64,000 nt of DNA, taken from positions 391,385 to 455,384 of the forward strand of contig CATKHK010000031.1 of NCBI GenBank assembly GCA_949751835.1, read 5' to 3'. This document shows positions 1 through 10,971 of this stretch, in pieces. Origin of the DNA: Blepharisma japonicum (Eukaryota; Ciliophora; Heterotrichea; Heterotrichida; Blepharismidae). The position numbers and the translations under genes are program-made. Position 1 is the stretch's first letter; every line of letters begins with the position of its first letter. The notes below the pieces were generated by a model. The model did no database searches, was not told the origin of the DNA, and was given only the letters and a program-made list of their open reading frames with translations.

Positions 1-75
1 ACAAGAATTTGATTAGATGCTCATAAAGCATAAATTTATTGAACTATCTTCATATGAAAATCTGAATAAATTACA

Positions 76-2703
76 TTATTTATCTACCAATTCTCTATAT
101 CCAGCCCATCCAATCGGAGCAATTCCTCCGTATTCTTCCATAAACTCAAGCAAAGTCTCAGTCGGCCCATCAGGCTGTACCTTATACCTTTTTGCGTGCT
201 TCAACAAATTGCATGCATTTACCCAATCTCCTTCCAAATAAAACGTCAAAGCTTCAGAAAATTCTTCAATGAACTCTTGGGAAACATTTTTTCTCAAATT
301 TTTTAAATCATGATCCTCTAAAAACATAGATGACACTGAAAAACTTTGAGACCGAACATCATCATTTAGCCGCTCCCTTTTAATTATTTCTAACACCTTT
401 GCATTTTTTAAGTCTTCTTTCCTTTGAATATAATGACTAACTTTTAAAGTAGATGTATCTAAATCAAAGGTATAAAGATCTATAGGAGCCCTAGTTCCTT
501 TCAATATAACTCTATCAATTTTTCTCAAATGCTGCTGAGTCGTTTGTGAGCAAATAGAATAAAAATTCTGGCTTACTAAAAGAGAAACTCCAAACTGCTT
601 TGTTGCTGCTTCTATCCTTGAAGCAATATTTACATTCGGAGATAAATAAGAAGCATCAATTTTAAAGCTGCTTCCAATCGTCCCTTCAATAGCCCATCCT
701 TGATGTAACCCAAAGCCCATAGAAACTTTATATCCTGGGATCATAGCATTTAATGCAGGATGCTGAGAAAAAGATGCAGTTTTGGGGCTTTTACAAATCT
801 CAGCAATGATTTTTAAAAAAGAAATAAGTGATAAATCAGCAAAAGAATTTGTAAGCCGATTATTTTCTAACTTCACATTTTCTTTATTTTCACTTATCGA
901 TTCTTTTGGGAATTTTCATACCAGAAGAAATGCTTGGCCGATGTTCTTATTTGGGCTCCCTAAGTATTTATTGACATTATTATGAACAATTTTGGCAATT
1001 TCATTGACAAAAATCATGATATCCTGTTGAAGAACTTCTGTAGTTTCAGAAAAATTTCGAATGTCACAGAACCCAAAAATGCAATATTTCTTTTGCCCAG
1101 CAATCATAGGAACGATATCTCCTCCACCTCTTTTCATACTTTTTGTGATTACTTCTGAGCCAGCTTCACCAAAGCCTAAGACAAGTAAGGCGCCGATTTT
1201 TACCAAAGTTTTTTCTAAAATACTTGTTTCTAATAGAATTTTATGTTGACTCTGCTTTGCATAATCATTTGAAGTTTTGTTTAGAAATTCCCCAATTTCT
1301 TCTTGTTGGGCTGCTTTTACAGGATTTTCTGAAATTTCATTAACTTTTTTCATCATATTTTCAATTGGCCAAATAATAAACTTGTAATTATCCTTTGTAA
1401 AATAGATCGCTCCTAATGTTAAAGTGAGGCAAATACCAAAGGTCATTCCTAAATCCAAACCTGCTTGTTTTTGGGTAGAATCTCTCATATCAAACATAGC
1501 TAGAGCGTCTATTGATTTGTTATTACATTCGCCAGATCTTATGATTACTGTTAACTCTTCACTTCTTAAGTTAGCTGGGTCAATGGAAGACTCTCATTTA
1601 TAGACATTTTGAACATCAAGGTATATCAAAGGAGTCATAATATTCTTATGCGCACTAATATAGAATTCGCATGTCCTATTTGCTGCAGCATCATTTTCAA
1701 TATTTGCAAAAATAAACGCCAAACCTATAGTAAAAGAGTTATTGTCTTCAAAATATAAAGTCGAATAAAACAAAGGTAAAATAATAACCATTCCCAATGC
1801 CAAAGTAATCACTTTTTTGATCGTCATCTCAGACAATCTTTCCCCAATTTTACTTTCTTTTTGGTTTTTGTACTCGGCATTTAAGCTTTGGTTATTTTCA
1901 CTATTCATATTCACTATACGAGGCTCTTCTGGCTTTTTTTTTGATTTTTCAGGGCCTAAGGTGAAGTTATTATAATCAATAGTCTCATCATTAAACTCAG
2001 ATTCCTCATCAGTCATATCTACTGACATTCTCCCACCCCTTGCACTATTTACTATTGGAGCTACAAACCGCTCATTATTTTTCAAAAATTTGGCTTTTGC
2101 ATCCTCTGATAGTTTGTAAAGCTTGAAAATCCTGATCATTTTGACGACTCTGACAATTTTAATTATTCGAGCCGCTCTGGCACCTGCTCGAGAAGTTTTG
2201 GCAGCCCTTGCAAATTGGCTTGAACTTACAGAAGGCCGTCCTGTGGTACTGTCAGTCCCAAAAATTTCATCTCAAATTCAGCCTATATCAATGATCATAG
2301 ATACAGTAGAAATCAGATCAAGTCAAAAATAAAAACTAAATAAATAGCCTTCTTTTGCTATTGAAGTAGTGATTATTTCAATTAAAAATACTCCCATAAT
2401 GGCACAAGTGAATGAGAAAAATACTGAATCAGCTTCTTTTGAAGTCATTAAAAGTCTGAAGTTGTCTCCAAATAAGGCATACATGGTTAGAGTTGTAAGA
2501 AATACAGTAGTCGACCAGTGATCATATATCGCCTCAATTTTTTTTATCAGAGGATGCTTATCATTTGGTTTTACCACTTTACTTTGTGTTAATGAGGATG
2601 AAGGAAGCAGGGAAATAGCTGAGCTTTCTTCATAGCTGAATCTTTTCCCTTTAAAAATTGTGGTTTCATGTGTTTTATTTGTAAATGCCGTTTTATATAT
2701 TAA
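76..2703 (-). CDS. Voltage-sensor-like membrane nucleotide cyclase (class III)
   Basis: Membrane protein of about 875 residues, open in one frame when TGA is Trp. Residues count from the first codon after an in-frame TAG at 2704-2706. The N-terminus is an ion-channel-like module with helices near 62-86, 91-112 and 127-145 and an arginine-rich S4-like helix near 176-196. Two more helices (about 297-317 and 417-435) flank an outer loop. The C-terminus is a class III cyclase domain with FGFCDIRNF (metal Asp about 547). The second metal Asp, normally in NIGDAF, is Gln (about 580). Such channel-cyclase fusions are known in ciliates and other protists. The likely product is cAMP, but activity is doubtful. 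No in-frame ATG opens the frame. A short first exon at 2743-2726 joined by an unusual 22-nt intron (2725-2704) would work but is unproven. Confidence 0.8.
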
Positions 2704-2915
2704 CTAATTCAATTTAATTCAAAACATGCATGCTATTTTTCATATTATCAGTTTATATATTATTTTTTACAGAATTCATTCTTGGGTTTATTTTTATGAA
2801 AATTTGTGTAAACTTTACAATTTTCTATCAAATATTTCATAAATTATTATAAGTAAAGATTAAAAAGGATTTTTAATAGTGCTATAGAGAAAAAGGACAT
2901 AAAATAAGGAAAAAC

Positions 2916-4046
2916 ATGCCTATTTATTTAGGGCGCTCATTTTTAGAGAATTATTGCTACTTATTCATAAGCATATTGATATTTTTGCTTACAACCTCAT
3001 CAGCTTTGCAGGCTTATGACTGTTATGATATTATTTGCAACAAAGCTGAGTCAGCAGATACATGCATCAATGTAGTAGATTCCGCAAAAACAGTTACCAT
3101 AAATCCTTGCTCTGACAGCAAAGACTGCCCATCAATAAGCAAGCAGCTTTCTACAGTAACAACAAGCTGGACCAATGAAAACTGCGTCCCATCAAATCCT
3201 GAATCCACTGAATGTCCAACTACTCAACCTTCAGTCCATAATGGATTTTATTGCTGTCAAAATGAAGACTGTCTATCAGGTATCTGTGGAGGCAACATTT
3301 GCATTGGAAAAAGCTTAGGGACTGTATGCTATTCTGATTTAGAATGTGATTCTGGCCAATATTGTAAAGGACTCAGCTTTGTTTCTAAAACTGGCAAATG
3401 TACAGAAGCAATCGAGGCGGATGGTGCCTGCGCCTATGATGATTACTGCGGAATAGGCCACGGATGCAACGATGGTAAATGTACTCAGCTTTATTCTCTT
3501 GAAGTTGGATCTACAACAGATGACAAAAGATTTTGTGTTACAGATTTTGAAGTAGGAGGAATCTGTGAATATCTTGATGTTTATATTGGAAATTCTAAAA
3601 TTGATTCCCCTTACAAATGCTATATAGGCTCAACCTGCTCTTATTGGCTTAATAATCAGCTTTTAAAATACAGCACCAGCCCATGTCATTGTTCAGGATC
3701 AGGCAACACAACTGGTTACTGTGGGGATTATATAGAATTTACCTTAGCTTATGAAGATTTTTTCCCAAAATTTGGGTACAATTCGTCTAAGTGCTCAGGG
3801 GTCGATACACATACAGATGACATCCAAGTTTTATATGAGTGTGGATCTATTAGTAAAGATGCTTATAATTATTACCATAATCTCCACGGTCAAGCCTTAC
3901 ATTGGGCTGTTTTCCAATCAGGTGTGATAAATGAATGCTCAAACAGCCTAGATCTATTTGATTCATCTTACACTTTAAGCTCATATGGAGAAAGTCAGCT
4001 TCTAACAATTTCAAGAATTTTTTTGTTAATTTATATAATTAATTAG
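2916..4046 (+). CDS. Cys-rich secreted or GPI-anchored protein
   Basis: 376 residues. The N-terminus carries a hydrophobic stretch (about residues 12-31, LFISILIFLLTTSSAL) that looks like a signal peptide or anchor. The body is rich in evenly spaced cysteines, with motifs such as CYSDLECDSGQYC and CGIGHGCNDGKC that recall Dickkopf-like and EGF-like small disulfide modules common in ciliate surface proteins. The C-terminus ends in a short hydrophobic tail (LLTISRIFLLIYI), which fits a GPI-attachment signal. No enzyme motif is visible. It contains no TGA codon. The stop lies 6 nt from the stop of the SH3 gene on the other strand. The exact function is unknown; a role as a surface or secreted protein is inferred from the layout. 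Confidence 0.7.
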   Translation: MPIYLGRSFLENYCYLFISILIFLLTTSSALQAYDCYDIICNKAESADTCINVVDSAKTVTINPCSDSKDCPSISKQLSTVTTSWTNENCVPSNPESTECPTTQPSVHNGFYCCQNEDCLSGICGGNICIGKSLGTVCYSDLECDSGQYCKGLSFVSKTGKCTEAIEADGACAYDDYCGIGHGCNDGKCTQLYSLEVGSTTDDKRFCVTDFEVGGICEYLDVYIGNSKIDSPYKCYIGSTCSYWLNNQLLKYSTSPCHCSGSGNTTGYCGDYIEFTLAYEDFFPKFGYNSSKCSGVDTHTDDIQVLYECGSISKDAYNYYHNLHGQALHWAVFQSGVINECSNSLDLFDSSYTLSSYGESQLLTISRIFLLIYIIN

Positions 4047-4052
4047 AGACGT

Positions 4053-5069
4053 TTAATCTAGCAAAACGTAGCTGCTCGGGAATTTTCCAGTTTTCCCCCC
4101 ACATGTCCCGATTCATCAATCTTCGTCTAGTTTTGCAAGTACACTGATCCTGTCCCCGGCTTTAAATTCTAAATGTTCGTGGCCTCCTGCGTAGAAGTCG
4201 TAAAGGGCAATTACTTCCATTAATGGAGAGTTTTCAAGCTCTTGTTCTGATTCGCTGCTTCGGGCTGCCACACTTTGGTTTTGGAACCGCCCAGTGCTTG
4301 GCAAGTTGCCTGAAGAGTCAGCTTGGAAAATATTGTTAAGGCTTGAAAGCTCAATCTTGAATTTTTCGGTTGATTTAAAAGCGGCTACTGAAGAAATTGC
4401 AGCCTCTAAGTTAAGTTTTAAAGTTTCTTGTTTTTCTTTGAGAATCTCTATAATATCATCATTTATCGACTGAGGTGTTTCTTTGTCCATATGTTTTCCT
4501 ATTACACTGGCAAGAAACTCGACAGTCTTGCTAAGCTCACTTTTGACGTAGTCTAGCTCCTTTTTAAGGAATGTAATTTGTATGTGTAGAGACCTCTCTT
4601 CTTCTTTGAAAAATTCCTTCATAGCTTCGATTGTATTGTTAAGTCTGTCAATTTCTGTCTTCATTGATTTCATATCGGGGAGAATTTCGCTCTCATTTAT
4701 TCCTGGAGGCTCCTGCATGGAAAAACTGGGTTTATGGGGAGTGCTTTCTTTGAAAATCTTTTTGAATTTGTTTTTTGGAGACATGATAGGCTTGCCTGCC
4801 GCTTCTATAGAGATGTCTTGCTTGTTGTCGTTTCTCCATGAAATAGCTGGTTTATTATTTTTCATATACTTAGTTGGAGTCTGAACCTTGGGCAATACTT
4901 TTCCTTCTGCTAAACTTCTGTTTCTTGTCTCCATAACGTTTTTCTTACTTTGATGGCTCCCTGGTGACCTTGGAGCGTATATGTACTCAGTGACATCGTC
5001 GTTGCGAGCAGAATCTTTTCTCCTTTTTATGCTAAAATGCGTCTTCACAAGCGCTTGTTTATTCTCCAT
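4053..5069 (-). CDS. Coiled-coil protein with C-terminal SH3 domain
   Basis: 338 residues from an ATG at 5069 (MENKQALVKTHF); the open frame runs upstream to 5114 but without an ATG. The first third is basic and low in structure (RSPGSHQ, SPKNKFKK). A coiled coil follows at about 120-200 (MKSMKTEIDRLNNTIEAMK...). The last 55 residues are a clear SH3 domain: ALYDFYA near its start, DEDWWIGTC in the middle and GKFPSSYV at the end. The WW pair of the SH3 is written TGA-TGA, so the usual code would cut the domain in half. SH3 domains bind proline-rich peptides, so an adaptor or cytoskeletal role is likely. The 3' end converges on the Cys-rich protein gene with 6 nt between the stops. Confidence 0.85.
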
Positions 5070-5457
5070 GAAAATATTTCGACTAAACTTGAAATTAAAA
5101 TAGCGAATTATCACTTAAAAAGCTTCTATATGAATTTAAATCCATATCTTGACTTAGGCGAAACATTTATTTATCTTACTGCAGCATTATTCTAAGCTTA
5201 ATTAATTAATTAATAATTTTTATTTTACAATTCTATTTAATGCCTACCCCATTATCTCTTCAATAAGATGTGCAATTTTCCTGAAAATCACATAGTTTGT
5301 ATGTAAAAAATTATAGACCTATTCCTTGCTTCATTTTTCAAATTTTTAATCAAAATTGTCATATTTTAAATCTCTTTACTGAGTATTAATTATTCAGCTT
5401 ATCTTCCATTAATCTCCCTTGAAAGAATCCTAGAGATGACGATATTATAATAAAATT
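5070..5457. other. Gene-free spacer, AT-rich
   Basis: 388 nt between two divergent starts. It holds an ATTA/TTAA-rich run near 5205-5225 (TTAATTAATTAATTAATAA) and no open frame with coding character. It must contain the upstream regions of the SH3 gene and the PLAC8 gene. No specific promoter motif could be named. Confidence 0.6.
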
Positions 5458-5811
5458 ATGGCTGGCTGGGATTTTTCAATTTATCAATGTTTCAATAACT
5501 GGGTTATGTTTGGATGGGCTTGTCTTGTGCCTTGTGGATTTTGCTGTATGCAAATTGACAATGCCAAGGTTTCCAATGATGTTGACAGTAATGCTGGATT
5601 AATTGCTGGGCTCTGTGTTTGTTGCTTAGGGCCCATTGGCGCTATATACAACCGATATAAGTTAAGGCAAGCCTTGAAGGTCGATGATGATATAATTTCT
5701 GATGTGCTTCAGACTGTTTATCTACCCTGCTGTACCGTAACTCAAGAATGGCAGCATACGATGAGCGAGAGAAAAAGTAATCCGCGAGTCGCTATCTGGC
5801 AGCTTCATTAA
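5458..5811 (+). CDS. PLAC8-family Cys-rich protein
   Basis: 117 residues beginning MAGWDFSIYQC. The protein has the PLAC8 (DUF614) pattern: paired cysteines near the start (LVPCGFCC), a central hydrophobic Cys pair (GLCVCCLGP), a short R-Y-K-L-R motif and a C-terminal YLPCCTVTQEWQHTM segment that matches the family's CxxCxxxQ box. Members are small membrane-associated proteins linked to metal handling, size control or calcium entry in other eukaryotes. Which role applies here is not visible. Length is usual for the family. Confidence 0.8.
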   Translation: MAGWDFSIYQCFNNWVMFGWACLVPCGFCCMQIDNAKVSNDVDSNAGLIAGLCVCCLGPIGAIYNRYKLRQALKVDDDIISDVLQTVYLPCCTVTQEWQHTMSERKSNPRVAIWQLH

Positions 5812-6491
5812 GTAAAGTAAAGTTTAATTCTTACCGTAAAAGAAATTAGTTGATTGCTATTGGAAAATTTTAGTGCCGCTGGCTATGGTGTCGTGGATTT
5901 TTATAAAATATCCTTGATTGTGCATGATTTAAAGAAAATTATTGGTTCATAATATTTATTGAATTTTAAATTATCCAAACTTGATAGTGTGATAGCTGAT
6001 GCGAGAGAAGGCTATATATTAGATTAATTATTATTTTAGACAAATAATATTTTCCTCTCATTTTGTCCACAATAAATTATATAATTTTTGGGAATTTAAT
6101 CTAATTTTTAGTTTAATAAAATTTAACTGCTTTTAGAAAAATTAGAGTTGAAGGGTGAAAGCTAATTTTTTGAAACCTCATTTGACAGCCTATAACTTTA
6201 TATGCATTTTTTATAATTTCCAGAAGCATTTCAATTGACAAATAAAAGTTGTAGATTTATTTCATTTTACGACAGTTATTGCAAAATTTTCAATTATTCT
6301 TGCTTATAGCCTGATTTAAAGTCCTCGTCTATTATCATCTAAATTTTTGATCTAGGGTTTTTGATAGATAATTATAAATTTTTTTAGAAATGATTAAAAA
6401 TATTTTTAACCATAGCTTCTTTTACCTTATTCGTTCGTAATTAAAATAGGATGAGTTCTTTGAAAATCGCCTATCTTTATAACAATTTAAA
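5812..6491. other. Gene-free spacer
   Basis: 680 nt, AT-rich. I see no coding frame under the TGA=Trp code, no tRNA-like box B and no repeat unit. Confidence 0.5.
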
Positions 6492-7754
6492 ATGTCCTTA
6501 TCCATAGCAGGACAAGGCCTCAATAAGCCAGTTATTAAACATCTTGATTCAAAATCAGAGAATTATCACATTCCTGCACCTCTAGAAACATTAAAGCATC
6601 CAAATTTAGATGATAATCCAATTTTTCAAGAACTCAAAAGAAAGCTCTCTGCGTATTATGAGCACATTGCATATTCTCCCCAAGATAAAAACAACTGAGA
6701 AAGCATATTTTACTCTTCATTAAGTGCACTTCTTAATGAAATAATATATACAAGAGATAAAGAGCAACAAATGGAACTGCTAAATAAGGTATCCAAATGA
6801 AGCTCCGAAAAGCTAAAAGAAAAAAGAAATCTCACGGCAAAACCTTCAATAAGAAGACCAACCTATATTACAGAAAACCAAGATCTAACCCCAGTTACTT
6901 CTTCACGCAAATCTACTGATTCGCGGACTAGAACTATAATGCCTGAACTAACTACAAGGAGTCTTACTCCTTTGTCCTATTCTCCCAAATCCGCCCAAAT
7001 GAATGATACCAAATACATGGCATTTACTTACAGATCTGCAGTTGAGGAATTTCCAGAGGTTGAGAAAAGTCTTGACCGCCGGTATAGAATCTTCAGAGAT
7101 AGGGAATCTCGCGAAAAGCAAGCAGCCCTTTTCAAGCAAAGTAATTTATAACCAGTGGCTTTAAGCAAGTGAGAAAAATCTAAGTCAAGAAAAGAAGAAG
7201 AAATTTCCAGTAAGCTGCAACAATTGGATAGTTCATATAAAATAATTAGGAACGATAATAAGAGACTAACAGAAATTTCTGCAAAAAAAAGAATTTACGA
7301 TTTCAGGAAAGCAGTAAAAACTGAGAATTCAGATGATTCGCAAAGCGACGATGGAGATGAAGTTGATGAACATTATCAAATGATAGAAAAAATAGGGAAG
7401 ACAAGAAATCAAGTTGCAAAGATTTTGCCAATTGAATTGCAGCCTTACCGACCTAAGTCAATTAAAAATGCATCACTAACAATGCATTTTAATAAAAAAC
7501 AAGAGAAAGAAAGATATTATAGGACACCTGATAGGATCACAAGTGGGCAGATGACTGAAGCTATGGCTGTTAAAGCAAAATTAGCAGCTCAAGGAATACT
7601 CATGCCTTTAAAAGACATTGAGTCAGGTCTAATATCCCATGACGGACATGGAAAGATTCTGCTTTCTAGCCTTCCAAAAGGAGGAGAAAACTTACTCAGT
7701 AACAACTTCCAAAATATTGATTCCAAAGATAGGAAAGCGTCTAGGACTAAATAA
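6492..7754 (+). CDS. Uncharacterised basic protein, one 15-nt intron
   Basis: 415 residues after removal of a 15-nt intron at 7141-7155. Without splicing the frame hits TAA at 7149. After splicing it reads KQMALSKWEK and continues to TAA at 7752-7754. In-frame TGA codons at about 6696, 6798 and 7170 are read as Trp. The sequence is charged and Ser/Thr/Pro-rich (SPKSAQM, TSSRKSTDSRTRT), with an acidic patch (DDSQSDDGDEVDEHY) and short helical stretches. No known domain was recognised. It may be a cytoskeletal or basal-body type protein, but that is only a guess from composition. Confidence 0.7.
7141..7155 (+). other. 15-nt spliceosomal intron
   Basis: GTAATTTATAACCAG. Removal bypasses an in-frame TAA and keeps the reading frame open for another 200 codons. 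GT and AG ends and an A in the centre match the minimal introns known from heterotrich ciliates. Confidence 0.85.
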
Positions 7755-7863
7755 ACTGCTAAACTATTATTTTTTCACATTTCAAATAACAATAAAGTTC
7801 AAACTTACTTTTTCTCTAATAATAATTTTCTTTAAAACCCAATAATAATAAACTGACAATATA

Positions 7864-8259
7864 TTATTTACTAAAAATCAATGCATTAAGTAAGTCCTGC
7901 AGTTTTTGCTCTTCTTCATGTTCATTTTTCTCATACCACTGCTGTAACATTGTCTTAGATGGACTTGGAGTGCAAGGCAGGCTATGTCGCTGCATATGCA
8001 TCTTATCTTTGCTTATCAAGAGCAGCTTCTTATCTGACAGCTTCGGTGATTCCTGCTGCAAAGCGTCCACAGTTTTAAACTTTTTTGTGCTTTTAAAAGG
8101 ATTTGTCGGGCTTTTCCGGTTTTTCGTCGAAAAAACACTCTGCGGCCGCGTCGTGACCGGAATGTCATTAGTCCTTACCTCCACGTCAAGGCTTTTCCTG
8201 ACCAGGATCTTTTTGGACCCAGATATTTTCTTTCTATTAGCTGGCCTATGCAAATTCAT
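7864..8259 (-). CDS. Small basic uncharacterised protein
   Basis: 131 residues from an ATG at 8259. Lys/Ser/Pro-rich and largely disordered in appearance, with phosphosite-like SP and TP motifs (CTPSPSK, KSPTNPFKS). It ends with a short helix (EEEQKLQDLLNALIF). No domain recognised. It lies head-to-tail with the dynein light chain gene, with 18 nt between them on the same strand. Confidence 0.55.
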   Translation of the reverse strand: MNLHRPANRKKISGSKKILVRKSLDVEVRTNDIPVTTRPQSVFSTKNRKSPTNPFKSTKKFKTVDALQQESPKLSDKKLLLISKDKMHMQRHSLPCTPSPSKTMLQQWYEKNEHEEEQKLQDLLNALIFSK

Positions 8260-8277
8260 ATTTCAATTAAATTAAGC

Positions 8278-8595
8278 TTAGAAACCAATTTTATAAATCA
8301 TAAAAGCATGCTTCCCAAGGTAGAAATAAACAAATCTCCTACTTTCATGTGTGCAGTGGGTGCCGAAGCCTTTTCCGACAATCACGTGCCAGTATGGCTG
8401 CCATTTTTCGTCGAATTTCAGCTTGATTATTTTAGCAACATCTTGGCCTTGGGTTTCTATGTCATATTGATTGGTCGCGTCTTTGGCGATTTTGACTGCA
8501 TCTTCCAACATATCGTCAGGCATGTCTGGAGGCCACAGAACCCGGGCGTCCATAAAAGGGCGTAACTCCTCTTGACTTTCACTTGGTTGAGCCAT
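8278..8595 (-). CDS. Dynein light chain, LC8 type
   Basis: 105 residues. The C-terminal 85 match the LC8/DYNLL family closely: FDEKWQPYWHVIVGKGFG followed by FVYFYLGKHAFMIYKIGF (typical: FDKKYNPTWHCIVGRNFGS...FIYFYLGQVAILLFKSG). LC8 proteins are dimeric hub subunits of cytoplasmic and axonemal dyneins and bind short partner motifs. An N-terminal extension of about 18 residues precedes the core. Because the family also has axonemal LC8-like paralogs, assignment to DYNLL1 proper is not possible. Confidence 0.9.
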   Translation of the reverse strand: MAQPSESQEELRPFMDARVLWPPDMPDDMLEDAVKIAKDATNQYDIETQGQDVAKIIKLKFDEKWQPYWHVIVGKGFGTHCTHESRRFVYFYLGKHAFMIYKIGF

Positions 8596-8626
8596 TTATT
8601 AATACTTTAAATTATTTGAATTCACA

Positions 8627-10930
8627 TTAGAGCTTTCTGAGGCAGAAAAAGCCTTCGCCTGGGGCTTCACCTGTGTAAGACATAGAGACTCGGGCTCTGG
8701 AGGGCAAAGCGACAAAGTCAATAAAGGTCATGCCTGTAATGTTTCCTGCAGGATGATTGCCAGTTTTAGTTTTAGAGGACTGAGCTATGCTGCTCAGAGA
8801 TTTTGAGGCCAGAATGATAGGCTCACCATTGATTAATATCTGTATAGATGGCCTTTTCCTGGAATAAAACCCAAAATAAAGTTCATAAAGTCCTGGAGAT
8901 ACAGTGACGATACTTGTTTTTTCTTTTTCCCACAAAAAGTTTTCAGGAGCTGAGTTAGAAAGCTGCATTTCCCATGGGATAGCATTGCCACTTCTAAGTT
9001 CACCTGACTTCCATATCCACCGCCCTGAGCAGTTGTCAGCACACAAAGCTTCAATTATAGGCTGCTGAGATCGCACATATCCTGAAAATTCTTCTAAATT
9101 GACCTTCACGTCTAATTCTTTATGGATTTCGCTTAAAGCTCGGTTTGTGTCAATAATATTTGCCTTCATGTCTAAAAGTGTGCACATATCTTTTATATTA
9201 GCTTTTAATAAAAGCTCTTTTTCTAGGTACTCTAAAGACAATTTTGAGGATTTTACTTGTAAATCGATTTCTTCTGGATTGAATTTTCTATATAACTCGT
9301 CTCGAAAGCTTTGGAGCTGGCTACTAATTAAGTTTAAATCTTCTATATTTGCTTTGGCTACTAGCATTTTTGAAGCTTGAGAGAGATCTAGCTTAGTGGA
9401 TAGCAGCCCTTGGACCTCTAATAGAGAAGCTTTATCATCTAAATTCCTAAACAGCTCAGTCTCAATTCTACTGAATTTATTAGAAATCTGATCTTTTAAA
9501 TCTTGCAGTTTATTCAGCATATCTTTTTGGACACCTGTAAGTTCTGTACTAACTTCTCCGATACTTGCTTTAGTTTCGTACAAGGTTGTAATTCCTTGCT
9601 TCATATTCACTATTTCCCCTTTATCAACTGAGGTATCAGCTAATTCTACCAAATCTGCCTTAAGGTTTTCTATATGTTCAAAAGCTTCAGAAATTTCTTT
9701 TTCAATTTCATCCCTATTGGCACTTATAAGACTTTTCAAAGTTTTAGATTGTTCATCTACATCACTTCTGGTAAGCTCAACAACACCAATCACATCATCT
9801 TTTAGCCTTGCTATGTCTTCTTTCAGCTTATTTATCACTTCAAAAGCTTCTTCGCTTCTTTTTCTGCCTGATGAAAATTCTTTTTTTGAATCATTGGTGA
9901 GATCTTTTAGGTCTCGCTTTAAGTTGTCAATGCTTTCTAGCATAAAAGAATGGTCAGCTTTTTGAGATAAGGAGACGAAGATTTTGTCTATGTCTTTTAG
10001 GTCTGCTTTTAGGCTGAAATTAGCGGAAATGAATTTTCGGGTTTCTTCAATTTCAAGCTGATTGTTTCGAGTTGCCGTTTCTAATTGGTAATTCAGCTTT
10101 TCTATGTTAGAAAATAAGGATTCTATGTCGCTTCTCTTGGAAATTTCAGGGAGTATCTTTGTGTAAAATTCTTCTTTTTCTAGTTTTTTGTCAACAATTA
10201 GTGACAGTTGTTCAAATGATGAATAGTCTGCTTTATTCTCTAATGCCCTAAGAACTTCTTTGATCTCATTTGATTCTGCTTTCTGTCCTAAAATTGCATC
10301 AATATCTGCTCTATTAGCTTTCCTATGTAGCGCACTTGCAACAGTCTGCTTATTCGCTTTTGTTTCCAAAGCTTCTTCCACATCTTTTCAATCCGCTTTT
10401 TCTTTTAATTGACTTTTCAAAAATTCCATATCTTTTATACTAGGAAGACTCTCAATCTCATTCCTCAGAACCTGAATCTGCTGATGAGTATTATCAATAT
10501 CCCTCAAATTTGCTTTAGAATCAAGCAGTTGTCTGGCTTCATCAATTGAAAGTTTTGAGCCTAAAAGATACTGTAGCTCGCTTTTTGAGACTTTTTCTTC
10601 TACTAATGCCCGAATTTCAAACGAATTTAATTTTTCATTTAAACTTTCTTGGAGCCCTGATATCACTTGACTTGTATCTTGTAAGTTCGCTTTTTGGGCC
10701 AAGCTCATTGATAGTTCAGCCTTGCTTGCTTTTTGAGGAAGCTGCCGCTCGATATCTTTGATTGTGCTACCTTGGGCTTTGACAACGTCTGTTAATGCTT
10801 TTATAGTTAATCTTACAATATCTTGGATATTTCTTCATTCATTTAGACCTTGCAATAAATCATCTACAATCACTGTGGAAAAGGGGTCAGCAGCAGGCTC
10901 ATATCTTCGTGGAGCTTTAGGAGATTCCAT
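8627..10930 (-). CDS. Long coiled-coil protein with C1q/TNF-like C-terminal domain
   Basis: 767 residues from an ATG at 10930 (MESPKAPRRYEP); TGA codons at 10388 and near 10840 are Trp. Residues 60-590 are a chain of helical modules with a recurring pattern of the kind L..KA....... and D..K, for example LAQKANLQD, LLDSKANLRD and LVAKANIED. The last 130 residues form a predicted beta-rich domain: GLYELYFGFYSRKRPSIQI, then a long strand-turn series ending MSYTGEAPGEGFFCLRKL. That arrangement resembles a C1q/TNF-like jelly roll on a stalk. A structural role in cilia or basal bodies is possible but unproven. Its start lies 41 nt from the start of the FAM135 gene on the other strand. Confidence 0.7.
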
Positions 10931-10971
10931 TTAAAAATAGGCTTATTAAATTGAAGAAGCTGGGTCAATAA

